Positions 27,690 through 36,712 of a stretch of DNA of 64,000 nucleotides are shown here, piece after piece (within the stretch, counting starts at the first letter, position 1; the number at the start of each line of letters is the position of its first letter). Under the pieces are notes generated by a model. It was not told the origin of the DNA. It saw nothing but the letters and a program-made list of their open reading frames with translations, and did not search any database. The position numbers and the translations under genes are program-made. The stretch is from Betaproteobacteria bacterium (GTDB lineage Bacteria; Pseudomonadota; Gammaproteobacteria; Burkholderiales; UBA3065), in the NCBI GenBank assembly GCA_027490755.1, contig JAIXXL010000047.1, positions 186,001 to 250,000 of the forward strand, in the 5' to 3' direction.

Positions 27690-28697
27690 ATGAGCCGCCG
27701 GCACTGGGTGGCGGTGGTCGCCTTGCCGCTGCTGATGCAGGGCAGCAGTGGTCTGCAGGCTGCTGGCCTGAGCTGTGAACGGGTCGAGGTCGCCGACTTC
27801 GCCACCCGGGTCGCCGAGCAACACAGCCTCGACCGCGGCGCGGTGTGCGAGCTATTTGCCGAGGCGACCATCCGCGCCGACGTGCTGCGCCTGATCGCGC
27901 CTGCGCCAGCATCGCGCCCGCCAGACTGGAACCGCTACCGCGGCAACTTCGTCAACGCCAAGCGCATCCGCCTCGGGCTCGAGTTCTGGCAGAACAACCG
28001 TGCGGCTATCGACGCCACGTCGCGGGCTACCGGCGTACCGCCGGCGATCATCGTCGCGCTGGTCGGCATCGAGACCACTTATGGCAGCAACATCGGCCGC
28101 CACAAGGCCTTCGACACCTTGGCCACGCTGGCCTTCGAGTACCCGCCGCGAGCGGAATTCTTTCGCAACGAGCTGGAGTCGTTGCTGGTGCTTGCACACG
28201 AGCAAGGTATCCCGGTCGCCGATATCCGCAGCAGCTACGCGGGGGCGCTGGGCATGCCGCAGTTCATGCCGAGCAGCTGGCGCAAATACGCAGTCGATGG
28301 CGACGGCGACACGCACATCGACCTCTGGCGCAACCCGGCCGACGTCGTGGCAAGCATCGCCAATTTCCTGGCACGGCACGGCTGGCAGGCTGAACGCGCC
28401 ATCGCCCTGAAGGCCAGCATCGACGGCACAGCGGAGGTCGGCGGCGGCATCAAACCCGACACGCCGCTGGGCGAGCTGCGCCAGCAGGGTGTGCGCACCG
28501 TCGGCGAGGCAGCAGACTCCGAGTCCGGTGTCCTGCTGCGCTATGGAAATGGCGACGCGGCCGAGTACTGGGTCGGCCTGCAGAATTTCTACGTCATCAC
28601 CCGCTACAACCGCTCCAGCTTCTACGCGATGTCGGTAGTGCAGCTGGCTGAGGCACTGGACAACGCCGCGCGGCCGAGTTTGGCGGGTCAACCTTGA
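27690..28697 (+). CDS. Lytic murein transglycosylase, MltB family
   Basis: A 335-residue protein with a signal peptide (MSRRHWVAVVALPLLMQGSS, cleavage probably near LQAA-G) and the MltB-type catalytic domain. The catalytic Glu128 lies in VALVGIETTYGSNIGRHK. Further family motifs are SYAGALGMPQFMPSSWRKYA and DGDGDTHIDLW. The C-terminus has the substrate-cleft motif YWVGLQNFYVITRYNRS. It cleaves peptidoglycan glycan strands to 1,6-anhydro products in the periplasm. No classical lipobox is visible, so it is probably soluble rather than a lipoprotein. The ATG at 27690 fits the signal peptide. The next gene starts inside its last codons. Confidence 0.93.
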   Translation: MSRRHWVAVVALPLLMQGSSGLQAAGLSCERVEVADFATRVAEQHSLDRGAVCELFAEATIRADVLRLIAPAPASRPPDWNRYRGNFVNAKRIRLGLEFWQNNRAAIDATSRATGVPPAIIVALVGIETTYGSNIGRHKAFDTLATLAFEYPPRAEFFRNELESLLVLAHEQGIPVADIRSSYAGALGMPQFMPSSWRKYAVDGDGDTHIDLWRNPADVVASIANFLARHGWQAERAIALKASIDGTAEVGGGIKPDTPLGELRQQGVRTVGEAADSESGVLLRYGNGDAAEYWVGLQNFYVITRYNRSSFYAMSVVQLAEALDNAARPSLAGQP

Positions 28698-29824
28698 GCG
28701 TGGCCATCAGCGCCGCCTTCGACAGCGGCAACATCGAGGTGGTCGATGCGTCGCGCGCGGACGACATCCGCCTGCGCGTGCGCGACGATGCCGGCGGCGA
28801 GCACCGGCAGTGGTTCCACTTCCGCCTGCATGGGGTGCGCGGCGTGTCGCTCACGCTGCACATCGACAACGCGGCCCAGTGCAGCTACCCCGGCGGCTGG
28901 CCCGACTACCGCGCCTGCGCCAGCGCCGATCACGTGAACTGGCGGCGGGTGGCCGACACCCGCTACGACGGCAACCGCCTCACCATCCGGCTGACGCCGC
29001 AAACCGACACCGTGTGGCTAGCCTACTTCGAGCCCTACGCTTGGGAGCGGCACCAGCAGCTGATCGGCCGCTGTGCGGTCTCGCCGCTGGCGCGGGTCGA
29101 CCGGCTCGGCACCAGCTTCGATGGCCGCGACATGGACCGCGTGACTGTTGGCACGGGCCCGCTGCCGGTGTGGGTCATCGCCCGCCAGCACCCCGGCGAG
29201 TCGATGGCCGAGTGGCTGGCGGAGGGGCTTCTGGAGACGCTGCTGGGCGACTCGCCGGCGGCCGCTGCGGTGCGTGAGCGGGCCACCGTGCACGTGGTGC
29301 CGAACATGAACCCAGACGGCAGCGTGCGCGGCCACCTGCGCTGCAACGCAGCTGGCGCCAACCTCAACCGCGAGTGGCGCGCGCCGTCACCGCAGCGCAG
29401 CCCCGAGGTGCTGTGCGTGCAGCAGGCGATGCGCGCGAGTGGCGTCGGCCTGTTCCTCGACATCCACGGCGATGAGACCATCCCCCACGTGTTCATAGAT
29501 GGCGCGAGCATGGTGCCCGGTTATGGCGAGGCCAACATCCGGCGCGAGCAGCAGTTCTGCGACACGCTGGAGCGGCTGGGGCCGCGCTTTCAGCAGGTGC
29601 ACGGCTACCGTGTCGACCGCTTTGGCGAAGAGATGCTGACGCTGGCCTCAAAGTGGGTGGCGCGCACCTTCGGCTGCGTCGCGATGACGCTGGAGATGCC
29701 GTTCAAGGACCACGACGACGATGCGCAGCCGGACACCGGCTGGAACGGCGAGCGCAGTCGGCTGCTCGGTGCAGACCTGGTGGCGACGATGGCGGAGTGG
29801 CTGGAGCAGCCCCGCCAAGCCTAG
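28694..29824 (+). CDS. M14-family zinc carboxypeptidase, cytosolic (CCP-like)
   Basis: A 376-residue protein with an N-terminal beta domain (about residues 1-125) and an M14 peptidase domain, the layout of bacterial homologues of cytosolic carboxypeptidases. Zinc ligands are His166 and Glu169 in RQHPGESMAEW and His258 in LDIHGDE. NMNPDGSVRGHLR and NLNREW hold substrate-binding residues, and TLEMPF carries the likely catalytic glutamate. There is no signal peptide. The start is non-ATG: TTG at 28694 overlaps the previous stop, and GTG at 28700 is an alternative. The natural substrate is unknown. The stop shares the four bases CTAG with that of convergent thrC. Confidence 0.88.
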   Translation: MSVAISAAFDSGNIEVVDASRADDIRLRVRDDAGGEHRQWFHFRLHGVRGVSLTLHIDNAAQCSYPGGWPDYRACASADHVNWRRVADTRYDGNRLTIRLTPQTDTVWLAYFEPYAWERHQQLIGRCAVSPLARVDRLGTSFDGRDMDRVTVGTGPLPVWVIARQHPGESMAEWLAEGLLETLLGDSPAAAAVRERATVHVVPNMNPDGSVRGHLRCNAAGANLNREWRAPSPQRSPEVLCVQQAMRASGVGLFLDIHGDETIPHVFIDGASMVPGYGEANIRREQQFCDTLERLGPRFQQVHGYRVDRFGEEMLTLASKWVARTFGCVAMTLEMPFKDHDDDAQPDTGWNGERSRLLGADLVATMAEWLEQPRQA

Positions 29825-31257
29825 GCGGCGTCTGCCGCTGCGATCAGCGCCTTCACCGCATCCACGTCAACGTCCATCACCTGAGAACGCTGCGGCAGCG
29901 ACTCCAGGTTCTCCAGCCCGGCCGGACGAGGTGGACGCTCGCCAAGCGCTTCCACCATCGTCTCCTCGAACTTGGTCGGCAGCGCCGTCTCCAACACGAT
30001 CATGGGCACCGCGGGGTCGCGCAGTTCCCATGCCACCTTGAGGCCGTCGGCGGTGTGCGTGTCGACCAGCCGGCTGTAGCGTTCCTTGCATGACCGGATC
30101 GTCTTGAGCCGGTCGGCGTGCGTGCTGCGTCCGCTCTGGAAACCGTAGCGGTCGCTCACTTCGCGGAACAGGTCGGTGCCCGCCAGGCTGAACGACCCCC
30201 CCGCGTCCACCTCGCGCCACAGGCCGCGCACGCGGTCACCGTCCTGCCCGGTGAGGTCGTAGATGAAGCGCTCGAAGTTGCTCGCCTTGGAGATGTCCAT
30301 CGACGGGCTCGAGGTCTGTCGCGTCTCGGCGGTCTTGCGCGGGCGGTAGACCCCGGTGCGAAAGAACTCGTCGAGCACGTCGTTCTCGTTGGTGGCCACC
30401 ACCAGCTTGTCGATGGGCAGGCCCATTTGGCGGGCGATGTGCCCCGCGCAGACGTTGCCGAAGTTGCCGGAGGGCACACAGAAGCTCACCTTCTGATCGC
30501 TGGAGGTGGTCGCCGCGAAGTAGCCTTTGAAGTAGTAGACCACCTGCGCCGAGACGCGCGCCCAGTTGATCGAGTTGACGGTACCGATGCGATGCCTGGT
30601 CTTGAAGGCGAGGTCGTTGCTGACCGCCTTGACGATATCCTGGCAGTCGTCGAACACGCCCTTCACCGCGATGTTGACGATGTTCGGGTCCTGCAGGCTG
30701 AACATCTGCGCGGTCTGGAAGCGGCTCATCTTGCCGTGCGGGCTCAACATGAACACCCGCACACCGCGCTTGCCGCGCATCGCGTACTCGGCGCTCGAGC
30801 CGGTATCGCCACTGGTCGCGCCGAGGATGTTGAGCGATTGCCCAGTCCGCGCCAGGGCGTACTCGAACAGGTTGCCGAGCAGCTGCATCGCCATGTCCTT
30901 GAAGGCAAGCGTCGGACCGTTGGAGAGCTCGAGCAGGTGCAGGCCCGGCTCCAGTGTGTAGAGCGGCGTGATCTGGCCGGCGTCCGAGCCGGTCACCGAG
31001 TTGCAGTAGACCGCCGGCGTGTAGGTGCCGCGCAGGATGCTGCGCAGGTCCTCGGCCGGGATGTCGGTGATGAAGCGTGACAGCACTGCGAAGGCCAGGT
31101 CTGCATAGTCCAGGCCGCGCATGGCCTCCAGCTCGGCCGCGGTGAAGCCCGGGTAGGCGGTCGGCATGGCCAGACCGCCATCGGTCATCAGACCACCGAG
31201 CAGGGTGTCGGAGAAGGACAGCGCGGGCGACTGGCCGCGGGTGGAGACGTATTGCAT
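29821..31257 (-). CDS. thrC: Threonine synthase
   Basis: A 478-residue PLP enzyme of the long threonine synthase type, starting MQYVSTRGQSPALSFSDTLL. The PLP lysine lies in NGPTLAFKDMAMQLLG; GATSGDTGSSAEYAMRGK and FCVPSGNFGNVCAG bind the cofactor phosphate. It converts O-phosphohomoserine to threonine. The in-frame region above 31257 has no coding character, so the ATG at 31257 is used. hom, a common upstream neighbour in betaproteobacteria, is not adjacent; upstream lies a divergent small gene. A TACAAT box on the minus strand at 31314-31309 could be its -10 element, without a good -35. Confidence 0.96.
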   Translation of the reverse strand: MQYVSTRGQSPALSFSDTLLGGLMTDGGLAMPTAYPGFTAAELEAMRGLDYADLAFAVLSRFITDIPAEDLRSILRGTYTPAVYCNSVTGSDAGQITPLYTLEPGLHLLELSNGPTLAFKDMAMQLLGNLFEYALARTGQSLNILGATSGDTGSSAEYAMRGKRGVRVFMLSPHGKMSRFQTAQMFSLQDPNIVNIAVKGVFDDCQDIVKAVSNDLAFKTRHRIGTVNSINWARVSAQVVYYFKGYFAATTSSDQKVSFCVPSGNFGNVCAGHIARQMGLPIDKLVVATNENDVLDEFFRTGVYRPRKTAETRQTSSPSMDISKASNFERFIYDLTGQDGDRVRGLWREVDAGGSFSLAGTDLFREVSDRYGFQSGRSTHADRLKTIRSCKERYSRLVDTHTADGLKVAWELRDPAVPMIVLETALPTKFEETMVEALGERPPRPAGLENLESLPQRSQVMDVDVDAVKALIAAADAA

Positions 31258-31376
31258 GGACGTGCCTGAAAGCCGGCCGCGAACGGCGCGAGGGGAAACA
31301 GGGCGCGTATTGTAGGACAGGCGGCTAGAATGCCGGCCACTTAAGCTTGGCCGGGCCCAACGCACCCGGAAACCGC

Positions 31377-31670
31377 ATGTCTGACTCCCGCCTCATCGTC
31401 ATCCCCGACGACGTCAAGTTCGAGAACCTCAACCTGCGCCGCGACCCGGTGCACAAGCACATCCGCTACGACGATGCGGTGCTGCTCAAGGTGCTTGAGG
31501 CCAACAACCTGGATCTGGACGAGATGACCCGCGACAACGCCGTCGGCGGCTTCATCATCACCTGGTACATGGAGCAGCGCCAGGCCGGCGGCAAGGAAGA
31601 CGCGGTGGCCGAGCAGATCATCCTCGAGGTGCTGGACGCCCAGCAGCGCAGCCTGCCGGACATGGGCTGA
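31377..31670 (+). CDS. Small conserved-looking protein of unknown function
   Basis: A 97-residue acidic protein that I do not recognise. It has no signal peptide, membrane helix or cysteine. After a short strand-like start (SRLIVIPDDVKFENLNLRR) it is mostly helical: YDDAVLLKVLEANNLDLDEM, then GGFIITWYMEQRQAGGKEDA and a last helix. Codon usage matches its neighbours and the frame is well filled, which supports a real gene. It is divergent from thrC (119 bp between starts) and converges on apbC. Confidence 0.65.
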   Translation: MSDSRLIVIPDDVKFENLNLRRDPVHKHIRYDDAVLLKVLEANNLDLDEMTRDNAVGGFIITWYMEQRQAGGKEDAVAEQIILEVLDAQQRSLPDMG

Positions 31671-31732
31671 GGCGCGTAGCGGACCGCCTGTCGGCGACGG
31701 CCGGCGTCAGGCCGAGGCGCCCTGCGCCAGGT

Positions 31733-32818
31733 TCAGGTGTTCTGCACCACGATCTTGGGGAAGCGGGCGGACATGTCGGCCGCTTTCTCCGCCACCTTCA
31801 CCGCGACCTTGCGCGCGATCGCCTTGTAGATCTCGCTGATGGCACCCTGCGGGTCGGCCACCACCGTGGGCGAGCCGCTGTCGGCCTGCTCGCGGATGCG
31901 GATGTCCAGAGGCAGGCTGCCGAGCAACTCGGTGCCGTAGTCGGCGCACATCTTCGCGCCGCCGCCGCTGCCGAAGATATGTTCCTGGTGGCCGCAATTG
32001 CTGCAGATGTGGATGCTCATGTTCTCGACGATGCCGAGGATGGGGATGCCCACCTTCTCGAACATCTTCAGGCCCTTGCGCGCGTCGAGCAGGGCGATGT
32101 CCTGCGGCGTGGTGACGATCACCGCGCCGGTGACGGGCACCTTTTGCGCCAGGGTGAGCTGAATGTCGCCGGTGCCGGGCGGCAGATCGACCACCAGATA
32201 GTCGAGCTCCTGCCAGCGCGTCTGGTTGAGCAGCTGTTCAAGTGCCGAGGTGACCATCGGGCCGCGCCAGACCATCGGGGTATCGGGGTCGATGAGGAAG
32301 CCCACACTCATCGCCTGCACCCCGTAGTGCCACATCGGCTCGAGCATCTGGCCATCGGCGGTATCCGGCTTGCCCGTGATTCCCAACATGGTGGGCTGCG
32401 ACGGGCCATAGATGTCGGCATCGAGCATGCCGACGCGGGCGCCCTCGGCGGCTAGCGCCAGTGCCAGATTCACGGCGGTGGTGCTCTTGCCCACCCCGCC
32501 CTTGCCAGATGCCACGGCGACGATGTTCTTCACGCCCGGAATCAGCTTGACGCCGCGCTGCACGCCGTGAGCGACGATCTCGCTGCGCACCATCACGCTG
32601 ACGTTGGCAACGCCCGGCAGCGCCCGCACCGCGCCGATGATCTGTTCGCGGAAGGTGTCGTGCTGGCTCTGCGCGGGGTAGCCGAGCAGCAGCTCGAGCG
32701 AGACCTTGTCGCCATCGACCTTGACGTTGCGGATCGACTTCTGCGAGACGAAGTCCTTGCCAGTGTTGGGGTCGATGAGCGCCTTGCAAGCGTCGAGTAC
32801 TTGGTTCTGGTCTGCCAC
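31733..32818 (-). CDS. apbC: Iron-sulfur cluster carrier ATPase ApbC/Mrp
   Basis: A 361-residue P-loop ATPase. The N-terminal DUF59-type domain (LLLGYPAQSQHDTFREQI) is followed by the deviant Walker A ASGKGGVGKSTTAVNLA, LDADIYGPSQPTMLG, DLPPGTGDIQLTLAQ and the cluster-binding CxxC in IHICSNCGHQ. It transfers Fe-S clusters to apoproteins in the cytoplasm. The GTG at 32818 has GGAG seven bases upstream and gives the family length; the longer open frame reaches into the leader of metG. The gene is divergent from metG, an arrangement conserved in many proteobacteria. Confidence 0.95.
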   Translation of the reverse strand: MADQNQVLDACKALIDPNTGKDFVSQKSIRNVKVDGDKVSLELLLGYPAQSQHDTFREQIIGAVRALPGVANVSVMVRSEIVAHGVQRGVKLIPGVKNIVAVASGKGGVGKSTTAVNLALALAAEGARVGMLDADIYGPSQPTMLGITGKPDTADGQMLEPMWHYGVQAMSVGFLIDPDTPMVWRGPMVTSALEQLLNQTRWQELDYLVVDLPPGTGDIQLTLAQKVPVTGAVIVTTPQDIALLDARKGLKMFEKVGIPILGIVENMSIHICSNCGHQEHIFGSGGGAKMCADYGTELLGSLPLDIRIREQADSGSPTVVADPQGAISEIYKAIARKVAVKVAEKAADMSARFPKIVVQNT

Positions 32819-33020
32819 TGCTCTACTCCGGAGATGGATGGTTCGGGGGCCTTGCGGGCGGCGGATTGTCTCATGCACCGCAACAACCGGCACTTGAAGT
32901 AGCGTGGCCACAACCGGCTGGCCTGTCTCAGAGCGAAGGTCGGACGGGTCAGTTCCGGTAACATCCGCGATTCGCCGCGGCGGGCCCCGCCCCGGTGGTC
33001 CGGAGCCACATCCAACCAAC

Positions 33021-35150
33021 ATGACCCGCCGCCTGCTCGTCACCTCCGCGCTGCCCTACGCCAACGGCCAGATCCACATCGGCCACCTGGTGGAGTACAT
33101 CCAGACCGACATCTGGGTACGCTTCCAGCGCATGCGTGGGCACGAGGTCTGGTACGCCTGCGCCGACGATACCCACGGCACGCCGATCATGCTGCGCGCC
33201 GAGTCCGAGGGCATCACGCCCAAGCAGCTGATCGACCGCGTCTGGCACGAGCACAAGGCCGACTTCGACGGCTTCGGCGTGAGTTTCGACAACTTCGGCA
33301 GCACCGACTGCGACGAGAACCGCGAACTCGCGCAGGGCATCTACCGGAACCTGCGCGCGGCAGGCCTGATCGAGACGCGCGACGTCGAGCAGTTCTATGA
33401 CCCGGTCAAGCAGATGTTCCTGCCTGACCGATTTGTGAAGGGCGAGTGCCCCAAGTGCGGAGCGGCGGACCAGTACGGCGACAGCTGCGAGAAGTGCGGC
33501 GCCACCTACAGCCCGACCGAGCTCAAGAGACCCTACTCCGCCGTGAGCGGCGCAGTACCGGTGCGCAAGGCCTCCGAGCACCACTTCTTCAAGCTCTCCG
33601 ACCCGCGCTGCGAGGCCTTCCTGCGCGACTGGACGCAGGCCACCGACCGCCTCCAGCCCGAGGCACGCAACAAGATGCGCGAGTGGGTCGGCGAGGCTGG
33701 CGATGAATCGAAGCTGGGCGACTGGGACATCTCGCGCGATGCGCCCTACTTCGGCTTCGAGATCCCCGACGCGCCGGGCAAATACTTCTACGTGTGGCTT
33801 GATGCACCGGTGGGCTACTACGCCAGCTTCCAGCGGATCTGCGCACGCGAGGGCCTCGACTTTGCCGAGTGGACGCGGCCGGGCAGCGCCACCGAGCAGT
33901 ACCACTTCATCGGCAAGGACATCCTCTACTTCCACACGCTGTTCTGGCCAGCCATGCTTAACTTTGCCGGCTACCGCACGCCGACCAATGTCTTCGCGCA
34001 CGGTTTCCTGACGGTCGACGGCGAGAAGATGAGCAAGTCGCGCGGCACCTTCATCACCGCCGCCAGCTACCTGCAGCAGGGACTCAACCCGGAGTGGCTG
34101 CGCTACTACTTCGCCGCAAAACTCAACGCCAGCCTCGAGGACATCGACCTCAAGCTCGAGGACTTCGTCGCCCGCGTCAACAGCGACCTGGTCGGCAAAT
34201 ACGTCAACATCGCCAGCCGCTGTGCGGGTTTCCTCGCCAAGCGCTTCGACGGCCGGGTCGACGCGGCGGCGTTGGCCCACCCGTTGGTGGCCGAGCTGCG
34301 CGGTGCCGCCGACGAGATCGCCACGCTCTATGAGGCGCGCGAATTCGCCAAGGCGATGCGCCGCGTCATGGAACTGGCCGATGGCGTGAACGTCTTCGTC
34401 GACAGCGAGAAGCCGTGGGAGCTGGCCAAGCTGGAGGGCCGCGACGCCGACCTGCACCGCGTCTGCACGGTGGCGCTGGAATGCTTCCGCCTGCTCACGC
34501 TGTACCTCAAGCCAGTGCTGCCCACAGTGGCAGAGAAGGTCGAGGCCTTCCTCGACGTGCCGCCGCTGGCGTGGGGCGATGTGGCCAAGGGCCTGTCGGC
34601 CGACCAGCCGGTCAAGGCCTACCAGCACCTGATGCAACGTATCGACACCAAGCTGATCGACGCGCTGGTGGCTGCCAACCGGCAGACGCTGGCGCCCGCG
34701 CCCGCGCCCGCGACCAAGCCCGCCAAGGCCGCCACCCCCGTGCAGCCCGCCCCCTCACCCTCCGGAGCCGCCATGAGCGAGACCGCCCCCGACAACGCCC
34801 AGACCGATAGCGCCCACATCGGCATCGACGACTTCGCCAAGGTCGACCTTCGCATCGCTCGCATCGCCAAGGCCGAACACGTGGAGGGCGCGGACAAGCT
34901 GCTCCGCCTGCAGCTGGATCTGGGGCCGATGGGTACGCGTCAGGTCTTTGCTGGCATCAAGAGCGCATACGCACCCGAGGCGCTGGAGGGCCGGCTGACG
35001 GTGATGGTGGCCAACCTGGCGCCACGCAAGATGAAGTTCGGCATCTCGGAGGGCATGGTGCTCGCGGCATCGGATGAGACAGGCGGCGTGACCGGGCTGT
35101 TCATCCTCTCGCCGGACAACGGCGCGCAGCCGGGCATGAAGGTTCGCTGA
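33021..35150 (+). CDS. metG: Methionyl-tRNA synthetase with C-terminal tRNA-binding domain
   Basis: A 709-residue synthetase. The HIGH motif is in [11 protein letters not shown] and KMSKS in [11 protein letters not shown] (from Lys336). A zinc knuckle CPKCG...CEKCG sits in the connective domain, and [12 protein letters not shown] is at the active site. An Ala/Pro-rich linker (about residues 555-590) leads to an EMAP-II/Trbp111-like OB fold ([20 protein letters not shown], to the end) that helps bind tRNA and dimerise. It charges tRNA-Met. The ATG at 33021 gives [16 protein letters not shown]. Inside the linker is a well-placed Shine-Dalgarno and ATG that could start the OB fold separately. 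Confidence 0.97.
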   Translation: MTRRLLVTSALPYANGQIHIGHLVEYIQTDIWVRFQRMRGHEVWYACADDTHGTPIMLRAESEGITPKQLIDRVWHEHKADFDGFGVSFDNFGSTDCDENRELAQGIYRNLRAAGLIETRDVEQFYDPVKQMFLPDRFVKGECPKCGAADQYGDSCEKCGATYSPTELKRPYSAVSGAVPVRKASEHHFFKLSDPRCEAFLRDWTQATDRLQPEARNKMREWVGEAGDESKLGDWDISRDAPYFGFEIPDAPGKYFYVWLDAPVGYYASFQRICAREGLDFAEWTRPGSATEQYHFIGKDILYFHTLFWPAMLNFAGYRTPTNVFAHGFLTVDGEKMSKSRGTFITAASYLQQGLNPEWLRYYFAAKLNASLEDIDLKLEDFVARVNSDLVGKYVNIASRCAGFLAKRFDGRVDAAALAHPLVAELRGAADEIATLYEAREFAKAMRRVMELADGVNVFVDSEKPWELAKLEGRDADLHRVCTVALECFRLLTLYLKPVLPTVAEKVEAFLDVPPLAWGDVAKGLSADQPVKAYQHLMQRIDTKLIDALVAANRQTLAPAPAPATKPAKAATPVQPAPSPSGAAMSETAPDNAQTDSAHIGIDDFAKVDLRIARIAKAEHVEGADKLLRLQLDLGPMGTRQVFAGIKSAYAPEALEGRLTVMVANLAPRKMKFGISEGMVLAASDETGGVTGLFILSPDNGAQPGMKVR
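34764..34775 (+). promoter_or_regulatory. Possible internal ribosome binding site and start within metG
   Basis: GGAG at 34764-34767 lies five bases before an in-frame ATG at 34773, at the junction of the Ala/Pro-rich linker and the tRNA-binding domain. Initiation here would give a free 125-residue OB-fold protein resembling stand-alone Trbp111/CsaA. It may be chance in GC-rich sequence; there is no other evidence. Confidence 0.25.
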
Positions 35151-35268
35151 CCAGCCCCAAGAGAGTCACTCAGCCGGCTCTGGACCGGCTCCTGATTTGC
35201 CTTCGGCGGGAACGAGGACTGAAAGCATCGGTCCCACGACGTACGTTTCTGGATATTAAAGGCAGCCC

Positions 35269-35748
35269 ATGGTCCCCGCCGACCTGATCGCATATCTGCT
35301 GCCTCTCGCCGCCAAACTGTCTGGCTATCCGGCCATCCCGGCGCAGGACCTACCACCCATACGACAGCTGCCGGTCGCCGAGATCAGCCGCGAGATCTGC
35401 CCCGAGAACGCCAGCAACTGCGAGGGCATGGTCGCCATATTCGATACCGAGCGCTACCAGATCCTTATCCGCGACAGCCTCGACCTCGACAACCCGTCTG
35501 ACAACAGCTTTCTGCTGCACGAACTGGTGCACGTGCTGCAGTACAAGGCCAAGGGGGAGGACATCTTCATCGACTGCCCGACCACCATGAAGACCGAGAC
35601 CGAGGCCTACAGGGTACAGAACCACTACCTCGGGCTCGAGGGTCAGTTCCTGCGTGTCGGGGATGCGCTGGCCTTCATGACCTGCGCCGGCAAGCAGGAC
35701 ACCTTCTTCACCAAGGAAGTGATGATCGAGCCGCTGATCAAGAAGTAG
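35269..35748 (+). CDS. Small HExxH putative zinc metallopeptidase-like protein
   Basis: A 159-residue protein with a zincin-type motif LLHELVHVLQY (His84, Glu85, His88). TETEAYRVQ, with Glu110 or Glu112, lies 22-24 residues later as a possible third ligand of gluzincin type. The N-terminal 20 residues are hydrophobic (LIAYLLPLAAKLSGY), but no clear cleavage site follows. Three cysteines lie outside the motif. Its family and substrate are not known to me, and proteolytic activity is inferred from the motif only. It is alone: the gap to metG is 118 bp, and it converges on hemF with 22 bp between stops. Confidence 0.75.
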   Translation: MVPADLIAYLLPLAAKLSGYPAIPAQDLPPIRQLPVAEISREICPENASNCEGMVAIFDTERYQILIRDSLDLDNPSDNSFLLHELVHVLQYKAKGEDIFIDCPTTMKTETEAYRVQNHYLGLEGQFLRVGDALAFMTCAGKQDTFFTKEVMIEPLIKK

Positions 35749-35770
35749 GCCCGATCAGCCACAGGCTGTT

Positions 35771-36703
35771 TCAGGCCGGCACGGCCGCCAGCGCTGCCCA
35801 GTCTCGAGGTACCAGATAGCGTTCGTAGAGCTTGGCCTCCGCCGAACCCGGCTCGGGCGTCCAGTCGTAGCGCCACTTCACGATCGGCGGCATCGACATC
35901 AGAATCGACTCGGTGCGCCCACCCGACTGCAGGCCGAACAGCGTACCGCGGTCGAACACCAGGTTGAACTCGACATAGCGTCCGCGGCGGTAGGCCTGGA
36001 AATCGCGCTCGCGCTCGCCATATGCGGCATCTTTGCGCCGCTCGAGAATGGGCGCGTAGGCGGTCAGGAAGTGGTCCCCGACGCTGCGCATCAGCCCAAA
36101 AGCGCGCTCAAAATCGATCTCGCCCTGCGCGCCAAGGTCGTCGAAGAACACACCACCCACGCCACGCGGCTCGCCGCGGTGCTTGAGGAAGAAATACTCG
36201 TCGCACCAAGCCTTGAAGCGCGGGTGGTAGTCGGCGCCAAAAGGGTCGAGAGCAGACTGGCACTCGCGGTGGAAGTGCGCGGCGTCCTCGTCGAAGCCGT
36301 AGTAGGGCGTGAGGTCCATGCCGCCACCGAACCACCAAACCGGCTGCTCGCCCTCGCGGATCGGCTGCGCGACAAAGAAGCGCACGTTCATGTGCACGGT
36401 GGGCGCGTAAGGGTTGCGCGGGTGTAGCACCAGAGAGACACCCATCGCCTCCCACGGCCGGCCGGCGAGTTCCGGGCGGTGCGCACTGGCCGATGGCGGC
36501 AGCTTGCTGCCCAGCACGTGCGAGAAATTGACCCCGCCGCGTTCAAGCACGTTGCCCTCCTCGACCAGGCGGCTGATGCCACCACCGCCCTCGGGGCGGT
36601 CCCAGCTGTCGGTGCGGAACGGCATGCCGTCGATCGACTGCATGCGTTCGATGATGCGGTCCTGCAGACCGGTGAGGTAGTCGTAGACGGCGCGGGTATC
36701 CAT
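35771..36703 (-). CDS. hemF: Oxygen-dependent coproporphyrinogen III oxidase
   Basis: A 310-residue HemF. Family stretches include [59 protein letters not shown] and FVEFNL-type [20 protein letters not shown]. It decarboxylates coproporphyrinogen III to protoporphyrinogen IX with oxygen, in haem synthesis, so the host can live aerobically. It is the last gene of the reverse-strand run dusB-fis-purH-purD-hemF and starts 9 bp after purD. Confidence 0.97.
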   Translation of the reverse strand: MDTRAVYDYLTGLQDRIIERMQSIDGMPFRTDSWDRPEGGGGISRLVEEGNVLERGGVNFSHVLGSKLPPSASAHRPELAGRPWEAMGVSLVLHPRNPYAPTVHMNVRFFVAQPIREGEQPVWWFGGGMDLTPYYGFDEDAAHFHRECQSALDPFGADYHPRFKAWCDEYFFLKHRGEPRGVGGVFFDDLGAQGEIDFERAFGLMRSVGDHFLTAYAPILERRKDAAYGERERDFQAYRRGRYVEFNLVFDRGTLFGLQSGGRTESILMSMPPIVKWRYDWTPEPGSAEAKLYERYLVPRDWAALAAVPA

Positions 36704-36712
36704 TGGAAGATT

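Noticed and set aside
32949..34637. 562-residue minus-strand open frame inside metG
   Set aside because: Antisense to the catalytic core of methionyl-tRNA synthetase; no independent support.
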